From: Gammaproteobacteria bacterium
Lineage (GTDB): Bacteria > Pseudomonadota > Gammaproteobacteria > Ga0077554 > Ga007554
Length of the DNA: 64,000 nt
Assembly: GCA_023266055.1 (NCBI GenBank)
Contig: JAHFRW010000010.1
Coordinates: forward strand, 1 to 64,000
Direction of reading: 5' to 3'
A program made the position numbers and the translations under genes. The notes under the pieces were generated by a model, which saw nothing but the letters and a program-made list of their open reading frames with translations, made no database searches and had not been told where the DNA came from. Positions 38,479-47,865 of the stretch are shown here, piece after piece (the stretch's first letter is position 1; each line of letters begins with the position of its first letter).

Positions 38479-39543
38479 TTATTTGGATGAGAAGGTGTGG
38501 TTAATGCCCACCGAAAAAGATGAAACGTCTTCACCCAATACACCATTTACGCCATCAAGACTGTATCTGCCAGCAGAGTCATTACCCACCATGGAGTACA
38601 GGGCATACGCCTCGGTGGTCTTGGACAAGGCATACGACCCGCCCAGCGAAAACTGATTAGCCCCGGTATCTGCCACGCCACCAGTTTCGTCCGCCATGGC
38701 ATAGGCAGCCATCAGAGCGATGTCACCCATCTTGTGCTTCACGCTTAGGGTCCAGGCGTCACGATCACCATTTGTAGCGGTGGTACCGCCCATATCCAGA
38801 CTTTCCCAAATGGCGCCGAAGGTGGTGTGGCTCATCAGTGTGTAGCTGCCGCCGATCTTCCAGGCAGAAACATCATCACCGCCCGCACCCAAGGCATTCC
38901 ATGACTCATAACCGGCGGTCACAAAAATAGGGCCGCTGGCGTAAGTGCCGCTCAAGCTGTAGGCATCTTCCTTGCCCTGGGCTGTCGTCATCGGCAGGCT
39001 GTCGCCCGTCGCGGCACTCGGCACAATATACGCCGCCATCGCGCTAAAGCCACTCATGTCCGGTGACGCATACGCCACCGCGTTGTCTGCGCCATTCTCA
39101 TCATTCCAGCCGGTATTCCCATTCAGCGAACCTATAATGGCGTTGTTATCGCCACGGGTGTTGCGGAAGGGATCCAGGCCACTGGTCGCAATGCGGTAAG
39201 GCGTGCCCAACTTGCCCGCCAGAACCGTACCAAAACCGCCGCTCAAACCGATGTAAGAAGCACGACGGCTGTCATTCCAGTTGCCAGTGTCAAAAGCAAC
39301 TCCCTGCTCAAACTGCCACAGAGCCTTCAAGCCACCGCCCAGGTCTTCATCCCCACGGAAACCAAGACGTGAGCGATTGCTGGACACGGCAAGGGCGCTG
39401 TCTTCATTCGTAGCCACTGGATCGTTATTACTGTTGAAATCCAGGGACATACGTGCCTGGCCGTAAATTTCAACGCCCGCCTGTGCGGCTAACGGCGCAG
39501 CCAAAACACCTGCTACTGCTAAAGCAATCAACTTCTTTTGCAT
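38479..39543 (-). CDS. Gram-negative porin (porin 3)
   Basis: MQKKLIALAVAGVLAAPLAAQAGVEIYGQARMSLDF... FSVGINHTFSSK. Confidence 0.93.
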   Translation of the reverse strand: MQKKLIALAVAGVLAAPLAAQAGVEIYGQARMSLDFNSNNDPVATNEDSALAVSSNRSRLGFRGDEDLGGGLKALWQFEQGVAFDTGNWNDSRRASYIGLSGGFGTVLAGKLGTPYRIATSGLDPFRNTRGDNNAIIGSLNGNTGWNDENGADNAVAYASPDMSGFSAMAAYIVPSAATGDSLPMTTAQGKEDAYSLSGTYASGPIFVTAGYESWNALGAGGDDVSAWKIGGSYTLMSHTTFGAIWESLDMGGTTATNGDRDAWTLSVKHKMGDIALMAAYAMADETGGVADTGANQFSLGGSYALSKTTEAYALYSMVGNDSAGRYSLDGVNGVLGEDVSSFSVGINHTFSSK

Positions 39544-39866
39544 TTTACTCGCTCCCTTAAAAAATGTATTTTATGCGTACGAAAACATTACGTTCCAGAT
39601 GGTAATACAAAGGTTAGGTTGACGGTGCGCAACACCAAATGCAACATTTTTTATCAGTAGGGCGATAAATTGCACCAAAATGTGGCAAATATGAGACGGT
39701 GCGCCAAAAATTAAAAGGGGAAGCATTTATACAAAAAATTAAGGGCGGCTGAAATCAGGGGCCTGCAACAAAACAACCCCGCTGCTCTGGGCTAGCGGCC
39801 AGTAATTTTTGCCCTGTGTCGCCAAAGGCAATGTCAACCGTATGGCCAGATCAAGACAGGCCGCCG

Positions 39867-40147
39867 GCGCCCGCCAGGGAGAGCGAGGCGAAAGCGAGCG
39901 GTGGCGGGCACCCCCCGGATAGCCGAGGTTTCCCTGTGTTGTCGGAATGTGTGCGATAGCACACGTGTAGACAACATGGGGAAACAACGACAGGCGTAGC
40001 GGCATTGTGGTCGCCATGACGCGCGGCGTAGTCGCGTGTCGTGGCGAACGCAGGCCTGTCCGGGCGCCGAAGGCATACTTGTTGCCGAGCGCAGTCATTT
40101 TAGGGATTGGGATATCCCAAAATGGCTCACGAGCACGACGACACACT
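39867..40147 (-). repeat. Structured repeat R, copy 2 (inverted, with ~60 bp extra hairpin)
   Basis: Reverse complement gtgtgtcgtcgtgctcgtgagcCATTTTGGGATATCCCaatccctaaaatgactgcgctcggcaacaagtatgcc... tccctggcgggcgc. Confidence 0.88.
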
Positions 40148-40149
40148 TT

Positions 40150-40512
40150 TTACACACCAACATCTGACCATACCGCAAGCTCATTACCGCTTGGCTCAAT
40201 AAAATGAAAGCGGCGCCCACCGGGAAATGAAAATATGGCCTTGCTGATCACCCCCCCGGCCTGCTTAACCTTTACTTGTGTAGCCTCCAGATCCTGGCTG
40301 TAAAAAACCATTAATGCCGCGCCCTTCTCAGACACTGATGCGAGCTCGGACCTGAAAAAACCCCCGTTCAGACCCTGATTCGAGAAAGCGGCATAGTTCG
40401 AGCCGTAATCGACAAAGGTCCATCCAAACGCTGTTTCAAAAAATTGCTTTGTTGCCTGAATATCTTTTGCAGGATATTCAACATAATTGATTTTCTCATG
40501 TTTATTCATCAC
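40150..40512 (-). CDS. VOC/glyoxalase-family protein
   Basis: INYVEYPAKDIQATKQFFETAFGWTFVDYGSNYAAF ... FHFIEPSGNELAVWSD. Confidence 0.88.
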   Translation of the reverse strand: MMNKHEKINYVEYPAKDIQATKQFFETAFGWTFVDYGSNYAAFSNQGLNGGFFRSELASVSEKGAALMVFYSQDLEATQVKVKQAGGVISKAIFSFPGGRRFHFIEPSGNELAVWSDVGV

Positions 40513-40559
40513 CGTGTCCTCTCTAGGAACATCATTATGGCGTTATGATGCCGCGTTTC

Positions 40560-41342
40560 TTAACGGTTGGGCGCCTGTTCTCCACACAAACCGGGACTGT
40601 CGCACGGAGAATGGTTAATAATCTCGACCTTCGGATTACCATTGCTGAAACGTCGGAGATAGAAACCCACCCATGCCGTGTTATTGGAATAATCTTTTTC
40701 TATAAAGACCTTGTCAGGATTCGCCGTACTGACGAGATAGTAGAAACCTTCAGGCGCGCCGGTAATATCCAGTTGCTGGCCGTTCGTCGCCTGATGGTAT
40801 TGATCAACCCAGCCCGGACTAATGCCCTGGTAAGCCCCTGCGCAATCAGAATAGACTCGGTTGAGCGCGTTTGAATTACCCTCAAGCTTGTACCAGTCAA
40901 TCAGACAGAAGGTGGTTTTGAGCGAATTGCCGCCAAACACTGGGCCGCTGGGGCTGCCCTGCCGCACCTCAAACAACGCGATGCCGTCGATGTGCCAGTG
41001 ATTATGCTGCTCATGAAACGCGAACCGACTCACCACTTTCTCCTCGACGACATTCCCGTGCACGTCCAGAATTTCCTGAATGGCCTCTTGAACCTGCAAC
41101 GTATCACTGATCGGGAAGCCTGGCCGCATCCGCCATGGTCCCACGCCTGTATTTGCCACGCCGTTCGAGAACCGCAGTATTTCGCGCTGCTGCTTATTCA
41201 CAAGCTGGAGATGCAAAGGAACAACTGTGCGCAGATCCGGCAACTGGGCATTAACGTTGTCGGCCACCGCCGGTCCCGAAAAAAACAGGGGGGCGCCCAA
41301 CGCCAGGGCCAGAGCCAGTGAATAAGTCATGTGTCTTCTCAT
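40560..41342 (-). CDS. Secreted lysyl-oxidase-family (copper amine oxidase-like) protein
   Basis: Signal peptide; LPDLRTVVPLHLQLVN; HEQHNHWHIDGIALFEV copper-binding motif; FCLIDWYKLEG; ISPGWVDQYH. Confidence 0.85.
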   Translation of the reverse strand: MRRHMTYSLALALALGAPLFFSGPAVADNVNAQLPDLRTVVPLHLQLVNKQQREILRFSNGVANTGVGPWRMRPGFPISDTLQVQEAIQEILDVHGNVVEEKVVSRFAFHEQHNHWHIDGIALFEVRQGSPSGPVFGGNSLKTTFCLIDWYKLEGNSNALNRVYSDCAGAYQGISPGWVDQYHQATNGQQLDITGAPEGFYYLVSTANPDKVFIEKDYSNNTAWVGFYLRRFSNGNPKVEIINHSPCDSPGLCGEQAPNR

Positions 41343-41509
41343 TGCGCATTTCCTTACATTAATTTTGATGGTTCTTTACGGGGAAAATCTAATAACTTGA
41401 CATCCATTTGTGCAAGACACGGTCAATCTGTGGTTGACCCATGGCATTATGCAGCATAACGGTGCCACACCTGTTTTTCAATATGATGTATACAACAATA
41501 ATTCAACCA

Positions 41510-41685
41510 CACCTGTCTCACGTATTCATCAGAACCACCGACCAGTGAAAGTAGCATGGCTGCAGACACACGAAACAGTGCAGGCACTTCAAGCAACGAG
41601 CCAATGAAAGAGACACCCCACATGGTCATGGCGACCAGAGCGGTAATCACAGGCGATGGAAGCCTGAGTTCGAACGATTGCATGT
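41510..41685 (-). pseudogene. Possible isoprenylcysteine methyltransferase-family N-terminal fragment
   Basis: MQSFELRLPSPVITALVAMTMWGVSFI... resembles the N-terminus of ICMT-family proteins, then the similarity is lost. Confidence 0.35.
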
Positions 41686-41957
41686 GAATGACCTTGATAT
41701 CTGACGTGATGTAGAAAAACACAGAATATCACCCTGCCATTAGACCTAATACCAGCCATGCACTCATGCAGCACCCCCTCCCTCACGCCAGTCTGGCACA
41801 CAACCCTTTCTCTATAAATACAATTGTTTATGCCATGACATAGTGACCTCCACAGCCCAAACCAACCCGATGCTTCACCCCACCCCACGCGCAAATAACC
41901 CTGTCGTAGAAAAGTACGGCATAATATGTGCTGAACCCGACTTGAGCGTATAGGCCC

Positions 41958-42278
41958 ATGATTGCAATTTATGACCGAAAAGGCTTTGATGTGTTGTTGA
42001 CGGTGCGGGCGCCTACCCTGCGGGGTGCCCGGCTGATGGGTGCGGCATTGGGCAATGCCAATATGGTGGAGTTTGATTTACGCGGGGCGGATTTGAGCGG
42101 GGCAGATTTATCGCATGCTGATTTACGGCTGGCGAATTTTCGCGGCGCCAACCTGAAAGGGGCCAATCTGACCGGCGCCGATGTTACCGGCGCCGATTTC
42201 ACTGACGCGGATGTGAGTGATACGGTGCTACAGCCTTCCAACCTGGCGGCGGTCATTGCCCAGCTTGTGGATGACTGA
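41958..42278 (+). CDS. Pentapeptide-repeat protein
   Basis: FDLRGADLSGADLSHADLRLANFRGANLKGANLTGADVTGADFTDADV. Confidence 0.9.
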   Translation: MIAIYDRKGFDVLLTVRAPTLRGARLMGAALGNANMVEFDLRGADLSGADLSHADLRLANFRGANLKGANLTGADVTGADFTDADVSDTVLQPSNLAAVIAQLVDD

Positions 42279-42286
42279 CCGCACCC

Positions 42287-43456
42287 TCACCAGATTTCCT
42301 GCGCCATTTCTACCACATCACCCACGCTGATGACGCGGTTACGGCCACGGGCCTTGGCATCATACAAGGCACGGTCGGTATGGCCCAGCAGAACATCCCC
42401 ATTCATTTTAATGGCGTGAGGGTCGTGCTCCGGGTTAAACGTGGCAATGCCTATGGAGATGGTGACGGAAAACTGCTGGATACCCTGTTCACTGCCGGGC
42501 GCATGCCGCTGCAGGGTAAAACGATGTTCTTCAATACTGCGACGAATACGCTCGGCGATTTCCAGCGCGCCTTCGGCACCGGTCTGGGCCAGTAGCACCG
42601 AAAACTCTTCACCGCCGTAGCGTGCCAATACGTCACCCCCGCGCAATTGGGCACGAATAACGGTGGCTATTTCACGCAGCACCTGGTCGCCCATTTGATG
42701 CCCGTAGGTGTCATTGACACGTTTGAAGTGGTCAATGTCGAGCAGCAGGCACGACAGGGAACGCAGGTTACGCCGTGCGGCGGCCACCTCTTCGTTCAAA
42801 CGCTGGTCAAAGAAACGCCGGTTGTTGACGGCGGTGAGGGTGTCCGTCAATCCCTGGCGCTTGAGCCGCTCAAGGTTGACGGCGTTCTCCACGCAAATGG
42901 CAACGATGGCGGCAAAATGCTCGAGAATATCGGCGCGCATGCCCTTGACGAAGCGTTCGCGGTTATAACTACCCAGGTTAAGGCTGCCAATGAGTTTGCC
43001 GTAGCGCACCAAGGGCAGCAATGCAACGCTGGCAGGGCGGGGTAATTGTGGAAACAGTCCGGCGTGGCGATTGGGCTGAAACGGCCCAATCATGGGAAAC
43101 AGGGAGTAAGGGTGCAATGAATCCAGGCCGTCCAGGCTGCTGACAAAAATCAGCATGGGCTGGTCAGCCACCGGAATACTCTCTTCCTCAAGGGTACGCC
43201 GCACTTCATATTCAGGATCGACCAGCAGCAGTGTGACAAGATCCCACTGAAAGTTGGCGGTGTCGGGGTATAGCAGCGCCTCGATGAGCTCCCACAACGA
43301 CCCTAAACCGGCCAGACGCAGTTCCAGTGCCTGAAAGCGCCGTAATTTACGCTCATTCTGGCGGCCTTCAGCCAGTACATTATCGAGTCGTTGACGTAAC
43401 GATGCCTCTGCGCCGTGTGCGCCAATCATATCGGGCACCGCAGGTGTAGCAGACAT
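42287..43456 (-). CDS. Diguanylate cyclase: N-terminal GAF/DUF484-like plus GGDEF
   Basis: LDIDHFKRVNDTYGHQMGDQVLREIA, RYGGEEFSVLL. Start set at internal Met MSATPAVPD. Confidence 0.9.
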   Translation of the reverse strand: MSATPAVPDMIGAHGAEASLRQRLDNVLAEGRQNERKLRRFQALELRLAGLGSLWELIEALLYPDTANFQWDLVTLLLVDPEYEVRRTLEEESIPVADQPMLIFVSSLDGLDSLHPYSLFPMIGPFQPNRHAGLFPQLPRPASVALLPLVRYGKLIGSLNLGSYNRERFVKGMRADILEHFAAIVAICVENAVNLERLKRQGLTDTLTAVNNRRFFDQRLNEEVAAARRNLRSLSCLLLDIDHFKRVNDTYGHQMGDQVLREIATVIRAQLRGGDVLARYGGEEFSVLLAQTGAEGALEIAERIRRSIEEHRFTLQRHAPGSEQGIQQFSVTISIGIATFNPEHDPHAIKMNGDVLLGHTDRALYDAKARGRNRVISVGDVVEMAQEIW

Positions 43457-43601
43457 TTCGGCACGGCGGATGCTGAAGCCATCGGCCGGATCATCAGTGT
43501 GGCGGTTTTCCACCCTCCCCCTCCGTAACGGTTTGGCTGACGCTGTAATAGTGGCAGGTTGGTCATGGCCACGCAAGCCAGGCGCGCCTTTATCACCTAT
43601 A

Positions 43602-45194
43602 ATGTCCACCATGAACATCAATCCACACACGGCATCACCCTCTGCTGGCATTCTGCCCTATTTGTTATTAGCTGCGATAAGTCTAGGTTTTTTCTATAAT
43701 ATTCACGCGATTCCGCTGTTTGATGTCGATGAAGGTGCGTTCAGCGAAGCCACCCGCGAAATGCTGGTGCGTGGTGATTTCATTTCAACCTACCTGAATG
43801 GCGTGCCACGTTACGACAAGCCGATTTTGATTTACTGGCTACAAGCGGCCAGTGTAACGCTGTTCGGTATTAACGAATTTGCACTGCGTCTGCCGTCGGC
43901 ACTGGCCGCCACCGCATGGGTTCTGGCGATATTCTTTTTTGTCAAAACACTGCGCGATGGCAAAACCGCTTTTTACGCGGCCATCATGATGGCGACGGCG
44001 CTGGAAATATCGATAATGGGCAAAACCGCCACTGCCGATGCGCTGTTAAATCTGTGGATTACCTCGTCCATGCTGGTGGGTTATCTGTTCTTTCATACCC
44101 AACGGCAAAAATACCTCTACTGGATGTTTTTTTTCATTGGCCTGGGCTTTCTCACCAAAGGCCCGGTGGCGGTCATGATTCCATTGGCGGTGAGTTTTTT
44201 GTTTTTTGCCATCAAACGTGAATTCAAATTATGGCTGCGTGCGGTGTTCAACCCCATTGGCCTGATTATTTTTCTGGCGGTTGCCATGCCCTGGTATGTC
44301 GCGCAATACCTGAAGGAAGGCGATGCGTTTATCCAGGGGTTCTTTTTCAAGCATAATATTGACCGCTTTCAAGGCGCCATGGAGCAGCATGACGGCAGCA
44401 TTTTTTATTATGTGCCGGTCGTGCTGCTGGGCTTGTTGCCATATACCACGGTGTTACTGGGTACGTTGCTGCGCATCAAAACCATCATCAAGGACGATTT
44501 ACAGTTATTCCTGCTGCTGTGGTTTGGTTTTGTATTTTTGTTTTTTTCGCTGTCCGGCACCAAATTGCCGCATTATGTAGTGTATGGTTTCGCACCATTG
44601 ATCATATTAATGGCGTTGCACTTGATGAATACGCTGCCAGACCGGCGCCCACCGGGCATGCGCGCAAGAATCGGGCTGTTTCTGCCGCCACTGCTGTTTT
44701 TTGCGACCTTGCTGTTTTTACCCAATATTGTCGGCTATGCCTTGCCTCAAATCCGTGATGACTTCATGAAGCTGGCGCTCGCCGACTACCAAACCCTGTT
44801 CACACCGGCATACCGGATTTTTTTCGGTGTTGCGGTATTGTTAACCCTGTATTTCATGGTTGAGAACCGGCTGGAATCCTCCCGCAAGCTGCTTTTGAGC
44901 GGCCTGGTCACAGCGTTTGCCGTATCGAATTTTTTAATTCCTGTCGTTGCACACGTTCAACAAACGCCCATAAAAGAAGCCGCGCTGATTGCGAAGCAGC
45001 ACGATTATACCGTGGTCATGTGGCGCCTGAGTATGCCGAGTTTTAGCGTATATAGCGAGCGTCTGGTGGAAAAACGCGACCCGCGCACGAATGATATTGT
45101 CATCACCAAAAGCATTTACCTGGCTACGCTCAGAAATACTGAAATCATCTATGAGAAAAATGGCATCGTACTCGCCAAAGTAGGAGCGCAATGA
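43602..45194 (+). CDS. GT39/ArnT-like membrane glycosyltransferase
   Basis: PLFDVDEGAFSEATREML...YDKPILIYWLQA; polytopic. Confidence 0.88.
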   Translation: MSTMNINPHTASPSAGILPYLLLAAISLGFFYNIHAIPLFDVDEGAFSEATREMLVRGDFISTYLNGVPRYDKPILIYWLQAASVTLFGINEFALRLPSALAATAWVLAIFFFVKTLRDGKTAFYAAIMMATALEISIMGKTATADALLNLWITSSMLVGYLFFHTQRQKYLYWMFFFIGLGFLTKGPVAVMIPLAVSFLFFAIKREFKLWLRAVFNPIGLIIFLAVAMPWYVAQYLKEGDAFIQGFFFKHNIDRFQGAMEQHDGSIFYYVPVVLLGLLPYTTVLLGTLLRIKTIIKDDLQLFLLLWFGFVFLFFSLSGTKLPHYVVYGFAPLIILMALHLMNTLPDRRPPGMRARIGLFLPPLLFFATLLFLPNIVGYALPQIRDDFMKLALADYQTLFTPAYRIFFGVAVLLTLYFMVENRLESSRKLLLSGLVTAFAVSNFLIPVVAHVQQTPIKEAALIAKQHDYTVVMWRLSMPSFSVYSERLVEKRDPRTNDIVITKSIYLATLRNTEIIYEKNGIVLAKVGAQ

Positions 45195-46177
45195 CACCTG
45201 CCCGGTTTTTTCAGGTAACCGTTGTGGTAATGGCCTCACTATTGTCAGGCGCCTGTGCTGGCCCCTCCACCCTTGTCACAGGCTCAACACCCGTGGCGTA
45301 TGTGGCAAAAAATGACGGCAGCCTGTTTGCGCGCCATGCGCCGATGATAGTGCCGCAGAATCAATTCAAAACCCACAATCAAATTGGCCGGCCTACCGTG
45401 GATTATGATGTGCAGGATCAGGAAGAAACCCTGTACATTGACTCCACCTCACCGGTCTTTTACGCTCAGCAACAACCCTTCCAGACCAGCAAGGGTCAAT
45501 ACACCAATCTGATTTACCGCGTGCATTTTACGGAAGTGCCGTTTCAGCTTTTTCCCTTCAATCTTACCGCCGGAAAAAATGGCGGTCTGCTGATCGTGGT
45601 AACGCTCAATCACACCGAACAACCGGTGTTGATCACAACCGTACATACGTGTGGCTGTTATGTCGCCATCATACCGACGGCATTTCTACCGGCACAGGAT
45701 TATCCCGCAACATGGGACACCACACATTCCCAAAATATTTATGGCGAACGCCTGCCATCACAACTCACCTACCCGGCAAACCCTGACACACACTATCGAC
45801 CCGTAATATTCCTGCGTGACGGCACACACCGTGTAATGGATGTAACGATAGACACTGCAGAGGCCTATCATGCCGTGATTACGCCTGTCGAACCGGCTGA
45901 AACATTAAAAAACCTGCCATTGGATATCAATACTACCACCTCGTTTTACGCAACCGAGGGAATACGCAAAGGCTATGTCAAAAGGTCATTCAAACCCTTT
46001 GAACTGGCCTTGATGAGTTGGTGGGTACTCGATCCTTTCGTGGGCGTCGATAAGGAATTCAGCACTGATCCGAATAGCGGACCGGTATTTTACACCAGCC
46101 TCGCGCCCTGGAACCGCCAGGACTCAGACATGCGAAACTTCGCAAACTTCCTGACATTTTGGGGATGGCGGTTGTAG
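45191..46177 (+). CDS. Hypothetical lipoprotein, overlaps preceding GT
   Basis: MTPARFFQVTVVVMASLLSGACAGPS lipobox; 4-bp overlap. Confidence 0.75.
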   Translation: MTPARFFQVTVVVMASLLSGACAGPSTLVTGSTPVAYVAKNDGSLFARHAPMIVPQNQFKTHNQIGRPTVDYDVQDQEETLYIDSTSPVFYAQQQPFQTSKGQYTNLIYRVHFTEVPFQLFPFNLTAGKNGGLLIVVTLNHTEQPVLITTVHTCGCYVAIIPTAFLPAQDYPATWDTTHSQNIYGERLPSQLTYPANPDTHYRPVIFLRDGTHRVMDVTIDTAEAYHAVITPVEPAETLKNLPLDINTTTSFYATEGIRKGYVKRSFKPFELALMSWWVLDPFVGVDKEFSTDPNSGPVFYTSLAPWNRQDSDMRNFANFLTFWGWRL

Positions 46178-46221
46178 TGACCACTCTTCATATCAACCAT
46201 GTCACCCATGATGGGCCATTG

Positions 46222-46776
46222 TCATTTTCCAAACTGAAGCGCGTCGACTTTTTTGCGTAACTGCGCCGCCTCAGCGAACATTTCCAGTACGTCATACTCT
46301 TCTGCGTACTTGTTGAAAATGATACCCACCGTCTTTTTTTCATCACCCGAAAAGTTATCAGACAACGCCATGAGCCTGACAACCATGGGCCAGGCTTCAG
46401 CGAATCGTTGCTGTTCAGCGGCAACGATAGACAACTCGGCCAAGCGTCGGCCAATCTTGCTCTGATCCGGAACAGGCAGTGACTCCTGTATTTTCAGGGA
46501 TGCCTTATAATATTCTTCGACTTCAGAATACTTCCCAAGCTGTTTCTTGATTCTGCCCAGATTGTAAAGCGTCTGGGACTCCAGAACCGGCCCAAGATTA
46601 CCCATGCGCACATTTATCCATGCGCGACGACAGGCATCTTCTGCAACATTCAGCTGACCGCCATGCTCGGCATCGGTGCATGCCTGCGCATAGCGGTCCA
46701 TCGTTACGCGATTCAGTGGATTCGCGCACCCTGCAACCAGAACTCCCACAGCCACGCCAAAAATCAAGGTTTTCAT
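46222..46776 (-). CDS. Small TPR-like lipoprotein
   Basis: MKTLIFGVAVGVLVAGCANPLNRVTM lipobox; helical repeats. Confidence 0.7.
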   Translation of the reverse strand: MKTLIFGVAVGVLVAGCANPLNRVTMDRYAQACTDAEHGGQLNVAEDACRRAWINVRMGNLGPVLESQTLYNLGRIKKQLGKYSEVEEYYKASLKIQESLPVPDQSKIGRRLAELSIVAAEQQRFAEAWPMVVRLMALSDNFSGDEKKTVGIIFNKYAEEYDVLEMFAEAAQLRKKVDALQFGK

Positions 46777-46832
46777 TATTTCCTCCAGAATATGACACTC
46801 AAAAAGCGGGCAACCACATTGACCGATCCGGC

Positions 46833-47729
46833 TCAACTTTTACGTCTTGCCCGTACCCACCACAGGCATGCAATCGCCAGGGACAGGCTCCATATATCCA
46901 TGCTCCCACCACCACCCAGCTTGAAATTATCAACCCTGTTCCAGTTGTCATCCTTGCCCCCCTCTTTTGTCACCGTGGTGGTGTGCTCCGCCGTTACCAC
47001 AGACATGGAAACGGCCTGTGAAAGATCATAGTTATCAAACCGGCTTAACGTTTTGGAAAGTTGCTCACCAAAATTCTGCGTCGCCGCAAGCAAACCATGA
47101 GTGGACTCCTGCGCCCGTGCACCATTCAGGCCGTAGCTTGTTGAATGAGTGGTGCGTCGATCATTACCACTCTGCCTGAAGATCAGGGCATTACTTTCAA
47201 TATGAATGACTTTTCCATCGATATGCGTCGAGGTCACCGTCTTGGCGGAGGGTACCAGAAAAGCACCGACGATGGTCGCATCGGCAAGGCCACCGGGGCC
47301 GCTTTGCTGGTCACTTTGATCCTGCTCATAGGACAACAGAATTACAATCTCCGCATCGTACATTGACCGAATCTGACTCAGGGAAATTTTGGCATTAACA
47401 TCCTCCAGCGCCACGACAGATACCGACCTTATGTACTTCGGATTTGCGAGGAGCTGTTGCTTGAGCAGATCGGCGGCTTGCCGCAACATTGTTTTGGGTA
47501 TGTTGTGATTTTTATCAGGCACAAACGCAATGGCAACCGACGCAGGAAATGCCAACGATGCTTTTTCAGTTACTTGCCTTGAATCCTTTACCGGCTCAAT
47601 GATCGTAGCCAGTGGTTGAGACGAGGTGTTGCGCGTCGCGTATTGGGCACAGCCAGAAAGGGTGGCACTGGCCATTATAACCAACGACACCATACCGAGA
47701 GAAAGACGTTTTAAAGTAGACATGACCAT
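46833..47729 (-). CDS. Rhombotail-type lipoprotein: lipobox plus GlyGly-CTERM sorting signal
   Basis: N-terminal ASATLSGCAQ lipobox; C-terminal GGGGSMDIWSLSLAIACLWWVRARRKS. Confidence 0.8.
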   Translation of the reverse strand: MVMSTLKRLSLGMVSLVIMASATLSGCAQYATRNTSSQPLATIIEPVKDSRQVTEKASLAFPASVAIAFVPDKNHNIPKTMLRQAADLLKQQLLANPKYIRSVSVVALEDVNAKISLSQIRSMYDAEIVILLSYEQDQSDQQSGPGGLADATIVGAFLVPSAKTVTSTHIDGKVIHIESNALIFRQSGNDRRTTHSTSYGLNGARAQESTHGLLAATQNFGEQLSKTLSRFDNYDLSQAVSMSVVTAEHTTTVTKEGGKDDNWNRVDNFKLGGGGSMDIWSLSLAIACLWWVRARRKS

Positions 47730-47781
47730 GACCCCTGTTAGTGAATGACTGGGGTCATCTTAGCCATGAGGACAAATATAA

Positions 47782-47839
47782 ATAAACTTTATTGTCAATA
47801 GTTTATGTTTATTATCATTATGGTATATTATTAATATAC
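47782..47839. promoter_or_regulatory. AT-rich divergent regulatory region with two palindromes
   Basis: ATAAACT-N11-AGTTTAT (47782-47806) and GTATATTA-t-TAATATAC (47823-47839). Confidence 0.55.
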
Positions 47840-47865
47840 TATTTGTCGTCTACAGAGGATGACCC

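Noticed and set aside
38479-39543. Porin 3 as a transposon cargo because of flanking inverted repeats
   Set aside because: The flanking repeats are hairpin-rich and carry no transposase or evident target duplication; kept only as a structured inverted repeat observation.
41969-42256. 95-aa minus-strand ORF
   Set aside because: Antisense of the pentapeptide-repeat gene; the repeats (SAPLKSAP) are a by-product of the sense repeats.
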